From the NCBI GenBank assembly GCA_900765095.1, contig CAAFRB010000016.1, positions 1-20,850 of the forward strand: a DNA stretch of 20,850 nt, given 5' to 3'. The notes under the pieces were generated by a model that worked only from the letters and a program-made list of their open reading frames with translations, ran no database searches and had not been told where the DNA came from. This document shows positions 1 to 6,575 of this stretch, piece after piece; the first letter of the stretch is position 1; every line of letters starts with the position of its first letter. Source of the stretch: Clostridia bacterium (lineage in GTDB: Bacteria > Bacillota > Clostridia > TANB77 > UBA1234). A program made the position numbers and the translations under genes.

Positions 1-3
1 AGA

Positions 4-83
4 ATGAAAATCTTCGATTTTCATTCTTTCGTCCCTCGAGAGTTTTCGACCGAAAGGAAGAAAATCTCTCGCATAAATTAAAG
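4..83. repeat. 80-bp dispersed direct repeat, left copy
   Basis: These 80 bases are identical to 20771-20850, and the match on the right is cut only by the window edge. The unit contains hairpin potential: ATGAAAATC-TTC-GATTTTCAT is a perfect inverted repeat. In this copy the stem extends to 12 bp (AGAATGAAAATC pairing with GATTTTCATTCT). A second imperfect stem pairs CGAGAGTTTTC with GAAAATCTCTCG. The bases just outside differ between copies (position 3 is A, 20770 is G), so this is not a simple terminal overlap of a circular contig. The element family is not recognised. Confidence 0.85.
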
Positions 84-156
84 TTTTTTGTGTAATAGGA
101 AAGAAAATCAATACATAAAATGTTGCAAAACTGTTACTTTCCTATTACACAAAAAA
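84..156. repeat. 20-bp perfect inverted repeat with 33-bp loop
   Basis: TTTTTTGTGTAATAGGAAAG at 84-103 is the exact reverse complement of 137-156. The 33-bp interior is A+T-rich. The left arm abuts the end of the 80-bp repeat at 83. The right arm overlaps the U-tract of the SLH gene terminator. It may be the edge of a small mobile element or a large RNA hairpin; the sequence alone does not decide. Confidence 0.75.
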
Positions 157-193
157 ACAACCTTTGAACTCTCTCTTGAATTCAAAGGTTGTT
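151..193 (-). terminator. intrinsic terminator of the SLH-domain gene
   Basis: On the minus strand a 13-bp perfect stem (arms 181-193 and 156-168, AACAACCTTTGAA on the plus strand) with a 12-nt loop is followed directly by a run of seven T. It lies about 20 nt after the stop codon of the SLH-domain gene. This is a textbook rho-independent terminator. Confidence 0.9.
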
Positions 194-213
194 AATAAAC
201 CTTAAAACATTAT

Positions 214-1059
214 TTACTTTACAATCACTTTAATATTTTTTTCTTGTTTTGATTCCGTTGTTGTTGCCTTTATTTCTGCATTTCCTGGTATCAAAGCTTC
301 TAAAGTCATAAAATCCCCGTCATATTCTACAACATTTTCTCCTTTTATAACCTCAAATACAACATCTCCGTCTACTTTCTTTGCTGTTGCAGCAAGCGTT
401 AAAATATCTCCAACTTCAATCTCTATCTTATCGGTTATTTCTTTAAACTCTAGTCCATAATCATTATGATCCATATATCCAACTGCAAAATTTGGCTCGT
501 CAACATCTAATCCACCTATACCAACATACTGATAAAGTATGACAACTAATTCAGCACGCTTCATATTTTGTTTAGGTTTAACATTATTATCTGGATAACC
601 CTTTATGTATTTATTAACAACTAGCGATTTTACAGCTGGTAAAGCCCATACAGAAACTTCATCAGAATCGCCAAAACTAACATCTATTTCAACATTATCT
701 AACTTCATAACCTTAGAAAGTGCTACAAAAGCCTCTTCTCTTGTTATCTTATCATCAGCATTGTCCACCACTAAATATCCTTTTTCCTTTGCCATATCAA
801 CATTTGCACTTTGCCAATCACCACTCACATCATATCCCATATATGAATTTACAACTTTACAAAATTCAGCCTTTGTAATATCGTTATCTGGTCTAAATGT
901 ACCATCATCATAACCTTGTACAAATCCACTCTCTTCAAATTCGCCTATCATCTTTTCGCACCAATGCTCTTGAACATCACTAAAACTTGCGAAACATGTA
1001 GCAGAAAAAGCAAATATATATAAACATAATAACATTAATATCTTCGTAAATTTATTCAT
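214..1059 (-). CDS. SLH-domain surface protein with C-terminal Ig-like domain
   Basis: This is a 281-residue secreted protein. Residues 1-24 form a signal peptide (basic start, hydrophobic core, ending ATCFA-S). At least two S-layer homology motifs follow. The first is near residues 26-70 (FSDVQEHWCEKMIGEF, then GYDDGTFRPDNDITKAEF). The last is near 127-178 (WALPAVKSLVVNKYIKGYPD, then MKRAELVVILYQY). A degenerate one lies between them. Residues about 205-281 look like a Big_2-type Ig-like domain (the family is inferred). SLH domains usually bind pyruvylated secondary cell-wall polymers, so the protein is probably attached to the wall outside the cell. No catalytic domain is visible. The start is firm: GAGGTGA lies 4 nt upstream of the ATG. 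The gene is monocistronic, with its own promoter (1146-1173) and terminator. Confidence 0.85.
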   Translation of the reverse strand: MNKFTKILMLLCLYIFAFSATCFASFSDVQEHWCEKMIGEFEESGFVQGYDDGTFRPDNDITKAEFCKVVNSYMGYDVSGDWQSANVDMAKEKGYLVVDNADDKITREEAFVALSKVMKLDNVEIDVSFGDSDEVSVWALPAVKSLVVNKYIKGYPDNNVKPKQNMKRAELVVILYQYVGIGGLDVDEPNFAVGYMDHNDYGLEFKEITDKIEIEVGDILTLAATAKKVDGDVVFEVIKGENVVEYDGDFMTLEALIPGNAEIKATTTESKQEKNIKVIVK

Positions 1060-1145
1060 AAAATCACCTCATAAAGGTTGTACATCAACACTTTAAATTT
1101 TCATAAGTTTTTAAACTTTTTGTCCAAATTTTCTCGGTCACATAT

Positions 1146-1173
1146 ATAATATCATTAGTAAAAAAAAATACAA
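1146..1173 (-). promoter_or_regulatory. probable housekeeping promoter of the SLH gene
   Basis: On the minus strand TTGTAT (1173-1168) and TATTAT (1151-1146) are separated by 16 bp. The predicted start of transcription would leave a leader of about 80 nt before the ATG at 1059. Confidence 0.5.
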
Positions 1174-1195
1174 GTGAAATTTTTCTATTTTTTCT

Positions 1196-1260
1196 TACGG
1201 CGGTAGTAGATTTGCAGATTTTCGTCTATTTATAGGCTTTTGGCAAATACTACGGCATAA
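1196..1260. repeat. imperfect inverted repeat, possible relative of the 4982 repeat family
   Basis: The segment GGTAGTAGATTTGC near 1202-1216 is roughly complementary to GGCAAATACTAC near 1243-1254. The outer arms (CTTACGG and GCATAAGG) also pair partially. The right arm TTTGGCAAATACTAC differs at one base from TTTGGCACATACTAC, which opens the 99-bp repeat at 4982. It lies upstream of the predicted SLH promoter, so it is probably not in that mRNA leader. Confidence 0.4.
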
Positions 1261-1421
1261 GGCTTTTCTGAATTTTTGTCTAATTTCATTTTTTTACACA
1301 AATTTATGCTCTCAAAAAAATTTTTTAAAAAATTTTTCAGCTAATTGTTGATACATCTATATTTGTCAAATCATTATCTTCCGTAGTCTTCGAGTCATTT
1401 TGACTTTTTTCAAAAAATGTA

Positions 1422-1449
1422 TTGACATTTCTTTCATATATTATATAAT
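1422..1449 (+). promoter_or_regulatory. consensus promoter P1 of the metallopeptidase gene
   Basis: A perfect TTGACA (1422-1427) and a perfect TATAAT (1444-1449) are 16 bp apart. It lies upstream of the gene starting at 1562. Confidence 0.65.
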
Positions 1450-1450
1450 A

Positions 1451-1479
1451 TTTACTTTTTATTTTTATGGTGCTATAAT
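1451..1479 (+). promoter_or_regulatory. possible second promoter P2 with extended -10
   Basis: TTTACT (1451-1456), 17 bp, then TATAAT (1474-1479) preceded by TGC, giving an extended -10 element. It would start transcription about 30 bp downstream of P1, leaving a leader of about 75 nt. Confidence 0.5.
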
Positions 1480-1561
1480 ATACTCATACAAATGAAAAAA
1501 ATGTTATTTTTAACATATATTTCATAAGTTATTAATTACTTTTCGAAAGGAGTTGATAAGT

Positions 1562-2467
1562 ATGAAGAAGGTTTTATTATATACAACACTTACTTTAATT
1601 TCAGCAATTATAGTTTCAAGCATAGTCTTTGCGGGAAATAATGTCCCATTGCTTTATAACGTTATTCCAGATACATTAAACGGCTATGTAATTGATAGTG
1701 CGGTTCAAAACCAAATCAGCTTTACTCTTTTTGAAAATGAAGAAGCTTTATACTATAATGGCGATATCTTAAATGTTGTTGATAACCATTTCGCAATCGA
1801 TACCACTGGACTAGTTGGTAAACACGACTTCACAATCACTAATTCATCAAATGAAGAAGCCACATTCACATACTACTTCTCTGATGAGAACGGCTATGTT
1901 GATGGATATTCGTTAGATGAATTAAACGGAATGAATTTAAAAGCTTATGTTACAACAATTAAGGGAGTAAAAATAATCTACACCGAAAAAGAAACAGAAG
2001 TATTAAAAGATGTTGAAGAAATTATCTTATCATTACCAGATAAAATGCTTGCAAACACATCAGAAATAAAATTAATACCTTTTGAACATTCATCTAACGC
2101 AGCTGGTATCACAAGATACGATAAAATAACTTTATACAACGTTTCAAAATACACAAAAGCAACATTAAAAAACATCGTAATTCACGAAGTAGCTCATACA
2201 TGGGCTTATGAATTAATGAAAGACAAAGCCATTGATTATTCTTATACAGATTACAAAGAAGTAGTAAAAATGGATAAACGTTACCCAAGCAACTACGCAA
2301 AAAGAAATGTTGAAGCTGGTGACTACAGTGAAGACTTTGCAGAAAGTGTATCATTCTACTTCATCAACAAAGATTCATTTGCTAGAAAATACAATTCAAG
2401 AGCACAATACATAGGTAACTTAGTTGATACATATTTAAACAATATAATTGAAAAAGTACAAAATTAA
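1562..2467 (+). CDS. secreted HExxH zinc metallopeptidase (gluzincin-like)
   Basis: This is a 301-residue protein. I start it at ATG 1562 because AGGAG (1548-1552) lies 9 nt upstream; the longer reading begins at a TTG that overlaps this site. Residues 1-25 are a signal peptide (MKKVLLYTTL, a hydrophobic stretch, SSIVFAG). Residues about 40-110 look like a beta-rich, possibly Ig-like domain. The catalytic part has IVIHEVAHTW near residue 208, the zinc-binding HExxH motif. About 50 residues on is DYSEDFAESVSFYF, whose Glu (about 261) would be the third zinc ligand. HExxH followed by an xxFAE helix resembles the anthrax lethal-factor-like (ATLF/M34) group of secreted clostridial proteases, but the exact family is inference. 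The substrate is unknown. It is probably monocistronic, with two promoters and a terminator at 2482. Confidence 0.75.
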   Translation: MKKVLLYTTLTLISAIIVSSIVFAGNNVPLLYNVIPDTLNGYVIDSAVQNQISFTLFENEEALYYNGDILNVVDNHFAIDTTGLVGKHDFTITNSSNEEATFTYYFSDENGYVDGYSLDELNGMNLKAYVTTIKGVKIIYTEKETEVLKDVEEIILSLPDKMLANTSEIKLIPFEHSSNAAGITRYDKITLYNVSKYTKATLKNIVIHEVAHTWAYELMKDKAIDYSYTDYKEVVKMDKRYPSNYAKRNVEAGDYSEDFAESVSFYFINKDSFARKYNSRAQYIGNLVDTYLNNIIEKVQN

Positions 2468-2481
2468 ATACACGATTAGTT

Positions 2482-2512
2482 AATAGGTCATTTTCAAATG
2501 GCCTATTTTTTT
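2482..2512 (+). terminator. intrinsic terminator after the metallopeptidase gene
   Basis: An 11-bp stem with one G-U pair (2482-2492 with 2497-2507) and a TTCA loop is followed by a T run to 2512. It starts 15 nt after the stop codon and separates this gene from dxs. Confidence 0.85.
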
Positions 2513-2542
2513 CGCCTTTATTGTGGACTACCTCACCTTTTT

Positions 2543-2571
2543 TTGCTATTTACTCATTTATGTGCTATAAT
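2543..2571 (+). promoter_or_regulatory. dxs promoter
   Basis: TTGCTA (2543-2548), 17 bp, then TATAAT (2566-2571) with an upstream TG (extended -10). The predicted start of transcription is near 2578, only about 10 nt before the chosen dxs ATG. This argues against translation from the in-frame ATG at 2498, which lies upstream of this promoter. Confidence 0.7.
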
Positions 2572-2587
2572 CACATCGGTGATTTTT

Positions 2588-4549
2588 ATGACAAGTAAAG
2601 TAACTACAAAAGAAAAAAATAACAAAATAGAAAAAAAACAAGATGTGGTTCGCTATACCACTCTTGATAAAGTTGATAATATAGATGATTTAAAAAAATT
2701 AAATAAAGATGAATTGCCCACTCTTGCGGAAGATATCAGACATTTTCTTGTTGACAACGTTTCAAAAACTGGTGGACACCTTGCACCAAATCTAGGAGTT
2801 GTAGAACTAACCATCGCACTACACTACGTATTCAACTCACCAGACGACAAAATCATATTCGATGTTGGACATCAATGCTACGTGCACAAAATACTCACAG
2901 GCAGAAAAAAAGACTTTCCTACATTAAGAAAACTTAATGGAATGAGTGGCTTTCCAAAAACAAGAGAAAGTATTCATGATATTTTTAATACAGGTCATAG
3001 CAGTACCTCCATTTCAACAGCTTTAGGAATTGCAACAGCAAACAAACTACAAGGCAAAAAAGACTTTGCCATTGCAGTAATCGGTGATGGAGCATTAACT
3101 GGCGGACTTGCATTCGAAGGACTTAACAACGCGCGAATAGACGACACAAACCTTATCGTAATTTTAAACGATAACCAAATGTCAATCTCGCCTAGCGTCG
3201 GAAACCTTTCAATATACTTAAATGAAATCCGTTCAAACAGCTTGTACACTAACAGTAAGAAAAAAATAAAATCCACACTTGAACGTATACCATTTATAGG
3301 TAATGCACTAATACACTTAATAGAAAATACAAAAAACGCATTAAGACACGTCTTACTGCCTAACAGCGTAATGTTTGAACAATTCGGGTTCACATATCTG
3401 GGACCAATAGATGGACACAATATACAAGACTTAACAAAAATATTAGAAAGAGCAAAAAACGTAAAAAAACCAGTATTACTCCACGTAATAACAACAAAAG
3501 GAAAAGGCTACAAACCAGCAGAAGACAAACCAGACATATTTCATGGTATCGGCAAATTCGATCCAGAAAGCGGAAAAATCACAAACTCATCAGAAATGTC
3601 ATACTCAAAAAAATTAGGTGATACACTAATCGACATTGCAAAGAAAAACGAAAAAATCGTAGCAATAACCGCCGCCATGCCAAAAGGAACTGGACTTTAC
3701 GAATTTAGCAAAAAATTTCCTAATCGATTTTTTGACGTAGGAATCGCCGAAGAACACGCTGTAACCTTCGCATCAGGACTTGCAACACAAGGATACATAC
3801 CATTCTTCGCGGTTTACTCAACATTCCTACAACGTGGATACGACGAAATAATACACGACATCGCATTACAAAACGCACACGTAATCCTAGCAATAGACAG
3901 AGCCGGAATAGTCGGCTCCGACGGTGAAACACACCACGGAATATACGACCTATCATACCTATCACACATACCAAACATGACAATAATGGCACCAAAAGAC
4001 GCAACAGAATTTTCAAGCATGATAAACTTCGCAATAAACCACAACGCCCCAATCGCCATAAGATACCCAAGAGATGGATACATAGAAAAACTAGGAAACA
4101 AACAAGACGAAATACAACTAGGAAAAGCAGAAATACTACTAGAAGGCAATGACATCACAATCGTAGCATTAGGCAAAACAGTTGTCACAGCAATAAAAGT
4201 GGCAGAAATACTAAAAAAGAAAAATATCACAGCAGAAGTAATAAACGCCCGCTTCCTAAAACCACTAGACACATCAACAATACTTAACTCATTAAGAAAA
4301 ACACAAAAAATCATAACAATAGAAGACAACGTCATAACAGGAGGACTAGCCTCAGCAGTAGAAAACATCATCATCAACGAAGAAAACGTCAAACTCAAAA
4401 AATTCTTCGCATACCCAGATGTCTTTATAAAACACGGCACCACATCAGAAATAGAAGACGAATTTGGATTAACACCAGAAAAAATCTCAAAAGAAATCGT
4501 CAAAAACATCCAAACACGAAAAACTTCCAATATAAAAAAACTCATATAA
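2588..4549 (+). CDS. dxs: 1-deoxy-D-xylulose-5-phosphate synthase
   Basis: Dxs is a cytosolic thiamine-diphosphate enzyme that condenses pyruvate with glyceraldehyde 3-phosphate, the first step of the MEP isoprenoid pathway. Hallmarks seen are SKTGGHLAPNLGVVELT, FDVGHQCYVHKILTGR, the cofactor motif GDGALTGG...NN (residues about 166-181), and the transketolase-like Pyr-domain motif GIAEEHAVTFASGLA with its catalytic Glu. A C-terminal transketolase domain follows. From ATG 2588 it is 653 residues, against about 620-640 in the family. The extra length is a Lys-rich N-terminal extension of about 20 residues. An in-frame ATG at 2498 would add 30 hydrophobic residues unlike any Dxs and precedes the promoter, so I rejected it. 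The RBS is a weak GGTGA in a leader of about 10 nt. The downstream half uses noticeably more A- and C-ending codons than the upstream half. Confidence 0.95.
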   Translation: MTSKVTTKEKNNKIEKKQDVVRYTTLDKVDNIDDLKKLNKDELPTLAEDIRHFLVDNVSKTGGHLAPNLGVVELTIALHYVFNSPDDKIIFDVGHQCYVHKILTGRKKDFPTLRKLNGMSGFPKTRESIHDIFNTGHSSTSISTALGIATANKLQGKKDFAIAVIGDGALTGGLAFEGLNNARIDDTNLIVILNDNQMSISPSVGNLSIYLNEIRSNSLYTNSKKKIKSTLERIPFIGNALIHLIENTKNALRHVLLPNSVMFEQFGFTYLGPIDGHNIQDLTKILERAKNVKKPVLLHVITTKGKGYKPAEDKPDIFHGIGKFDPESGKITNSSEMSYSKKLGDTLIDIAKKNEKIVAITAAMPKGTGLYEFSKKFPNRFFDVGIAEEHAVTFASGLATQGYIPFFAVYSTFLQRGYDEIIHDIALQNAHVILAIDRAGIVGSDGETHHGIYDLSYLSHIPNMTIMAPKDATEFSSMINFAINHNAPIAIRYPRDGYIEKLGNKQDEIQLGKAEILLEGNDITIVALGKTVVTAIKVAEILKKKNITAEVINARFLKPLDTSTILNSLRKTQKIITIEDNVITGGLASAVENIIINEENVKLKKFFAYPDVFIKHGTTSEIEDEFGLTPEKISKEIVKNIQTRKTSNIKKLI

Positions 4550-4597
4550 ATCAACGTTTTTTATAGACACACGTTGTAAGCAAATATCCTATGTATG

Positions 4598-4623
4598 GCC
4601 TTCCCTAATCGGAAGGCTTTATT
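4598..4623 (+). terminator. probable terminator of dxs
   Basis: GCCTTCC (4598-4604), a 6-nt loop and GGAAGGC (4611-4617) are followed by TTTATT. The U-tract is short. The stop codon of the convergent thioredoxin-like gene falls in the loop, so the hairpin sits exactly at the junction of two convergent genes. Confidence 0.6.
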
Positions 4624-4922
4624 AATTCCTCAATTTCTTTCTTGCTCATATACCCTTCAACTCTTCTCTTAAGCTCACCATCTTTATAAATCAGTATAAC
4701 AGGATACAAAAATATCTTATTCCTCTTCGAAAAAGCCTCATCCTCCTTCAACTTAAACCTCACAACTTTCACTTCACTATTCTCTCTTTCAATCTCATCA
4801 ATATACTTTTCAACAGTCTGACAATGATAGCAATCTATTATCAAATAAGCTATTAAAGTAGTTTTATCCTCTTTCAAAACGATACTTTCCAAATCCGCAA
4901 TATCCATAACCTCATACACCAC
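4605..4922 (-). CDS. thioredoxin-like protein with CYHC active site
   Basis: This is a 105-residue cytosolic protein with a thioredoxin-fold pattern. A hydrophobic strand (TTLIAYLIID) leads into Cys31-Tyr-His-Cys34, a helix follows, and the cis-proline strand FLYPVILIYKDGE (Pro74) precedes a C-terminal helix. The usual Trp before the first Cys is replaced by Asp (IDCYHC), so it is not a standard TrxA. It is probably a thiol-disulfide reductase or glutaredoxin-like protein; the partner is unknown. It begins with GTG, 6 nt after GGCGG, and a second GTG follows directly. No convincing promoter is visible. The hairpin repeat block and the dcw terminator lie upstream, so it may depend on read-through or on a promoter within the repeats. 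Confidence 0.75.
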   Translation of the reverse strand: MVYEVMDIADLESIVLKEDKTTLIAYLIIDCYHCQTVEKYIDEIERENSEVKVVRFKLKEDEAFSKRNKIFLYPVILIYKDGELKRRVEGYMSKKEIEELIKPSD

Positions 4923-4981
4923 ATATCACCGCCTTTCTACCAACACATTGTTAGGTAAGAAAAAATTTTTAATTAACGTTT

Positions 4982-5080
4982 GGCACATACTACATTCACC
5001 TAAAGTAATAAGAAAAAATTTTTCGCTTGGTATGGTTAGGTTAGGAGAAAAATTTTTTCATTACTTTAGGTGGGTACACG
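4982..5080. repeat. 99-bp hairpin repeat, copy A
   Basis: Copy A matches copy B (5140-5238) at 98 of 99 positions; the only difference is T at 5031 against C at 5189. Inside it, 4997-5072 folds back on itself: CACCTAAAGTAAT pairs with ATTACTTTAGGTG, and A/T-rich inner arms also pair, giving a stem of about 25 bp with a 2-nt bulge. A decayed partial copy (5081-5139) lies between A and B, and another decayed fragment follows B (5239-5276). No transposase is present. Confidence 0.9.
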
Positions 5081-5139
5081 TAATAAACAAAAATTTTTCA
5101 CTTGGCATAGTTAAAATTAGAAAAAAATAATTTCCTTTC

Positions 5140-5238
5140 GGCACATACTACATTCACCTAAAGTAATAAGAAAAAATTTTTCGCTTGGCATGGTTAGGTT
5201 AGGAGAAAAATTTTTTCATTACTTTAGGTGGGTACACG
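5140..5238. repeat. 99-bp hairpin repeat, copy B
   Basis: This is the second near-identical copy, 158 bp from copy A, with the hairpin at 5155-5230. The fragment after it repeats CATTACTTTAGGCGGGCACACG with two changes, so the block looks like an eroding tandem array. Because 158 is not a multiple of three, the copies read in different frames, which argues against a coding role. Confidence 0.9.
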
Positions 5239-5293
5239 GCACAAACAAAACTTTTCATTACTTTAGGCGGGCACACGTAAATACCCACAAAAG

Positions 5294-5334
5294 AAAAAAC
5301 TGTTTACGGAAACCCACACCCCCATAAACAGTTT
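5294..5334 (-). terminator. terminator of the dcw operon (after ftsW)
   Basis: On the minus strand AAACTGTTTA (5334-5325) and TAAACAGTTT (5306-5297) form a perfect 10-bp stem with an 18-nt loop. A T-rich tail follows. It lies about 30 nt past the ftsW stop and closes the operon. Confidence 0.85.
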
Positions 5335-5365
5335 ATGCAAAAAAACAAAAAAAGTTAAACCAATC

Positions 5366-6502
5366 CTACTTCGTCGCATTACGAGAAATATTAAGCAACA
5401 CCCCACACGAACAAAGCAAAATAATCAGCGCCGTACCACCATAACTAAAGAAAGGTAAAGGAATACCCGTTACAGGGAACAAAGCACAAACAATCGCAAT
5501 ATTAAGCAAAGCCTGAATAGCAACCAAAGACGTTATACCAATCGCAAGCAAAGTGCCAAACATATCAGGAGCCTTCATAGCAATCGTTATCCCACGCCAA
5601 ACAAAAACGCCAAACAAAACAATCACAAACATTGCCCCAATAAACCCAAGCTCCTCAGCCAATATCGCAAAAATAAAATCATTATGAGGCTCAGGAATAT
5701 ACATATACTTTTGCGTACTATTACCAAGCCCAACGCCAAAAAGACCACCACTACCAATAGCATAAAGCGATTGAACAGCCTGCCAACCAGTATCAAGCAT
5801 ATCCTCCCAAGGATCTAAAAAACTCACCAGCCTCTTAACCCTATAAGGCTCCTTAATCAAATAAACAAGCCCAACCACAATTATTGGAGGCGCAGCAATC
5901 AAAATCTGCTTCATCTGCATACCACCAACAAATATCATAACAGCAGACACCATACACACAATACCAATCGCACTCATGTGAGGCTCTTTATACAACAGCA
6001 AGCAAATTATTCCCACAACAACAAGTAAAGGAAAAATACCCTTCCAAAACTTTTTATTCCTCTTAGGATCCTTTGAAAGCTTAGCAGCCAAAAAAACTAT
6101 TAACGCAATCTTCATAACCTCTGATGGCTGAAATCTAAAACTAACACCCGGTATCTTTATCCACCTAGTCGCACCCTTTATCGTAAGACCAACACCAGGC
6201 ACAAGCACCAGAGCAAGCAAAACAATCGAAACAATTATTCCTATATCAGCAAGCTTTCCCTTATACAACCTATAATCAAAGAAAGAGAAAAATATCATTC
6301 CAGCAATTCCTATCAAAGCATTCAATAATTGACTCTTAAAATAATAATAACTATCCCCTTCATAAGTAAGTGCACTAGGAGCACTCGCACTAAGCACCAT
6401 TATCAAACCAATAGCCAATAATACAAATATAGTCACTAATAAACCTATATCCAGTTGTTTCTTCTTCTTTCTTTTAGACAGGTCATTATTCACTTTTATC
6501 AT
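5366..6502 (-). CDS. ftsW: FtsW/SpoVE-type SEDS peptidoglycan glycosyltransferase
   Basis: This is a 378-residue polytopic membrane protein of the SEDS family, which polymerises lipid II into glycan strands together with a class B PBP. A basic cytoplasmic start (SKRKKKKQLD) is followed by about ten membrane helices. The family motifs FRFQPSEVMKIALIVFLA, EPHNDFIFAILAEELGFIG and FPVTGIPLPFFSYGGTALI are present; the last is the FtsW/RodA/SpoVE signature. It is the last gene of the dcw operon and lies 73 bp after mraY. The ATG is preceded by AGGA at 7 nt, while a stronger GGAGG further up has no start codon in register. Position next to mraY and with spoVD suggests FtsW or its sporulation paralogue SpoVE; sequence alone cannot separate these. 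Confidence 0.9.
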   Translation of the reverse strand: MIKVNNDLSKRKKKKQLDIGLLVTIFVLLAIGLIMVLSASAPSALTYEGDSYYYFKSQLLNALIGIAGMIFFSFFDYRLYKGKLADIGIIVSIVLLALVLVPGVGLTIKGATRWIKIPGVSFRFQPSEVMKIALIVFLAAKLSKDPKRNKKFWKGIFPLLVVVGIICLLLYKEPHMSAIGIVCMVSAVMIFVGGMQMKQILIAAPPIIVVGLVYLIKEPYRVKRLVSFLDPWEDMLDTGWQAVQSLYAIGSGGLFGVGLGNSTQKYMYIPEPHNDFIFAILAEELGFIGAMFVIVLFGVFVWRGITIAMKAPDMFGTLLAIGITSLVAIQALLNIAIVCALFPVTGIPLPFFSYGGTALIILLCSCGVLLNISRNATK

Positions 6503-6575
6503 TCCACGTTCCTGCGTAACTATATTATCGCCTCCTACTCAGTCTTATTTTCAACCACCAAAGTCAAACTAACCA

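Larger units (their letters stand above)
1060..1561. other. divergent intergenic region
   Basis: About 500 bp of A+T-rich DNA separate two divergently transcribed secreted-protein genes. It holds promoters for both (1146-1173 minus; 1422-1479 plus) and an imperfect inverted repeat at 1196-1260. No credible small gene or known riboswitch was seen. Confidence 0.7.

Noticed and set aside
605..913. 102-codon plus-strand frame
   Set aside because: It is antisense to the SLH-domain gene, which has a signal peptide, domain motifs, RBS and terminator.
1060..1090. Eight-codon upstream frame overlapping the SLH start codon
   Set aside because: It has no RBS and is too short to separate from chance.
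1060..1561. Known riboswitch in the divergent region
   Set aside because: I could not match the imperfect hairpin to any riboswitch core I know, and it lies upstream of the predicted SLH promoter.
2498..2587. Upstream extension of dxs from ATG 2498
   Set aside because: This ATG lies in the terminator of the previous gene and upstream of the dxs promoter; the extra residues do not resemble Dxs.
3814..4554. 246-codon minus-strand frame inside dxs
   Set aside because: It is antisense to highly conserved Dxs sequence, and its composition matches a codon shadow.
4948..5130. 60-codon plus-strand frame through the repeat block
   Set aside because: It runs across copy A and the decayed copy, has no convincing RBS, and the second copy is in another frame. 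It is best explained by the repeats.
4982..5280. CRISPR array
   Set aside because: Only two intact units of 99 bp, the repeats are far too long and self-complementary, spacing units are decayed repeats rather than unique spacers, and no cas gene is near.
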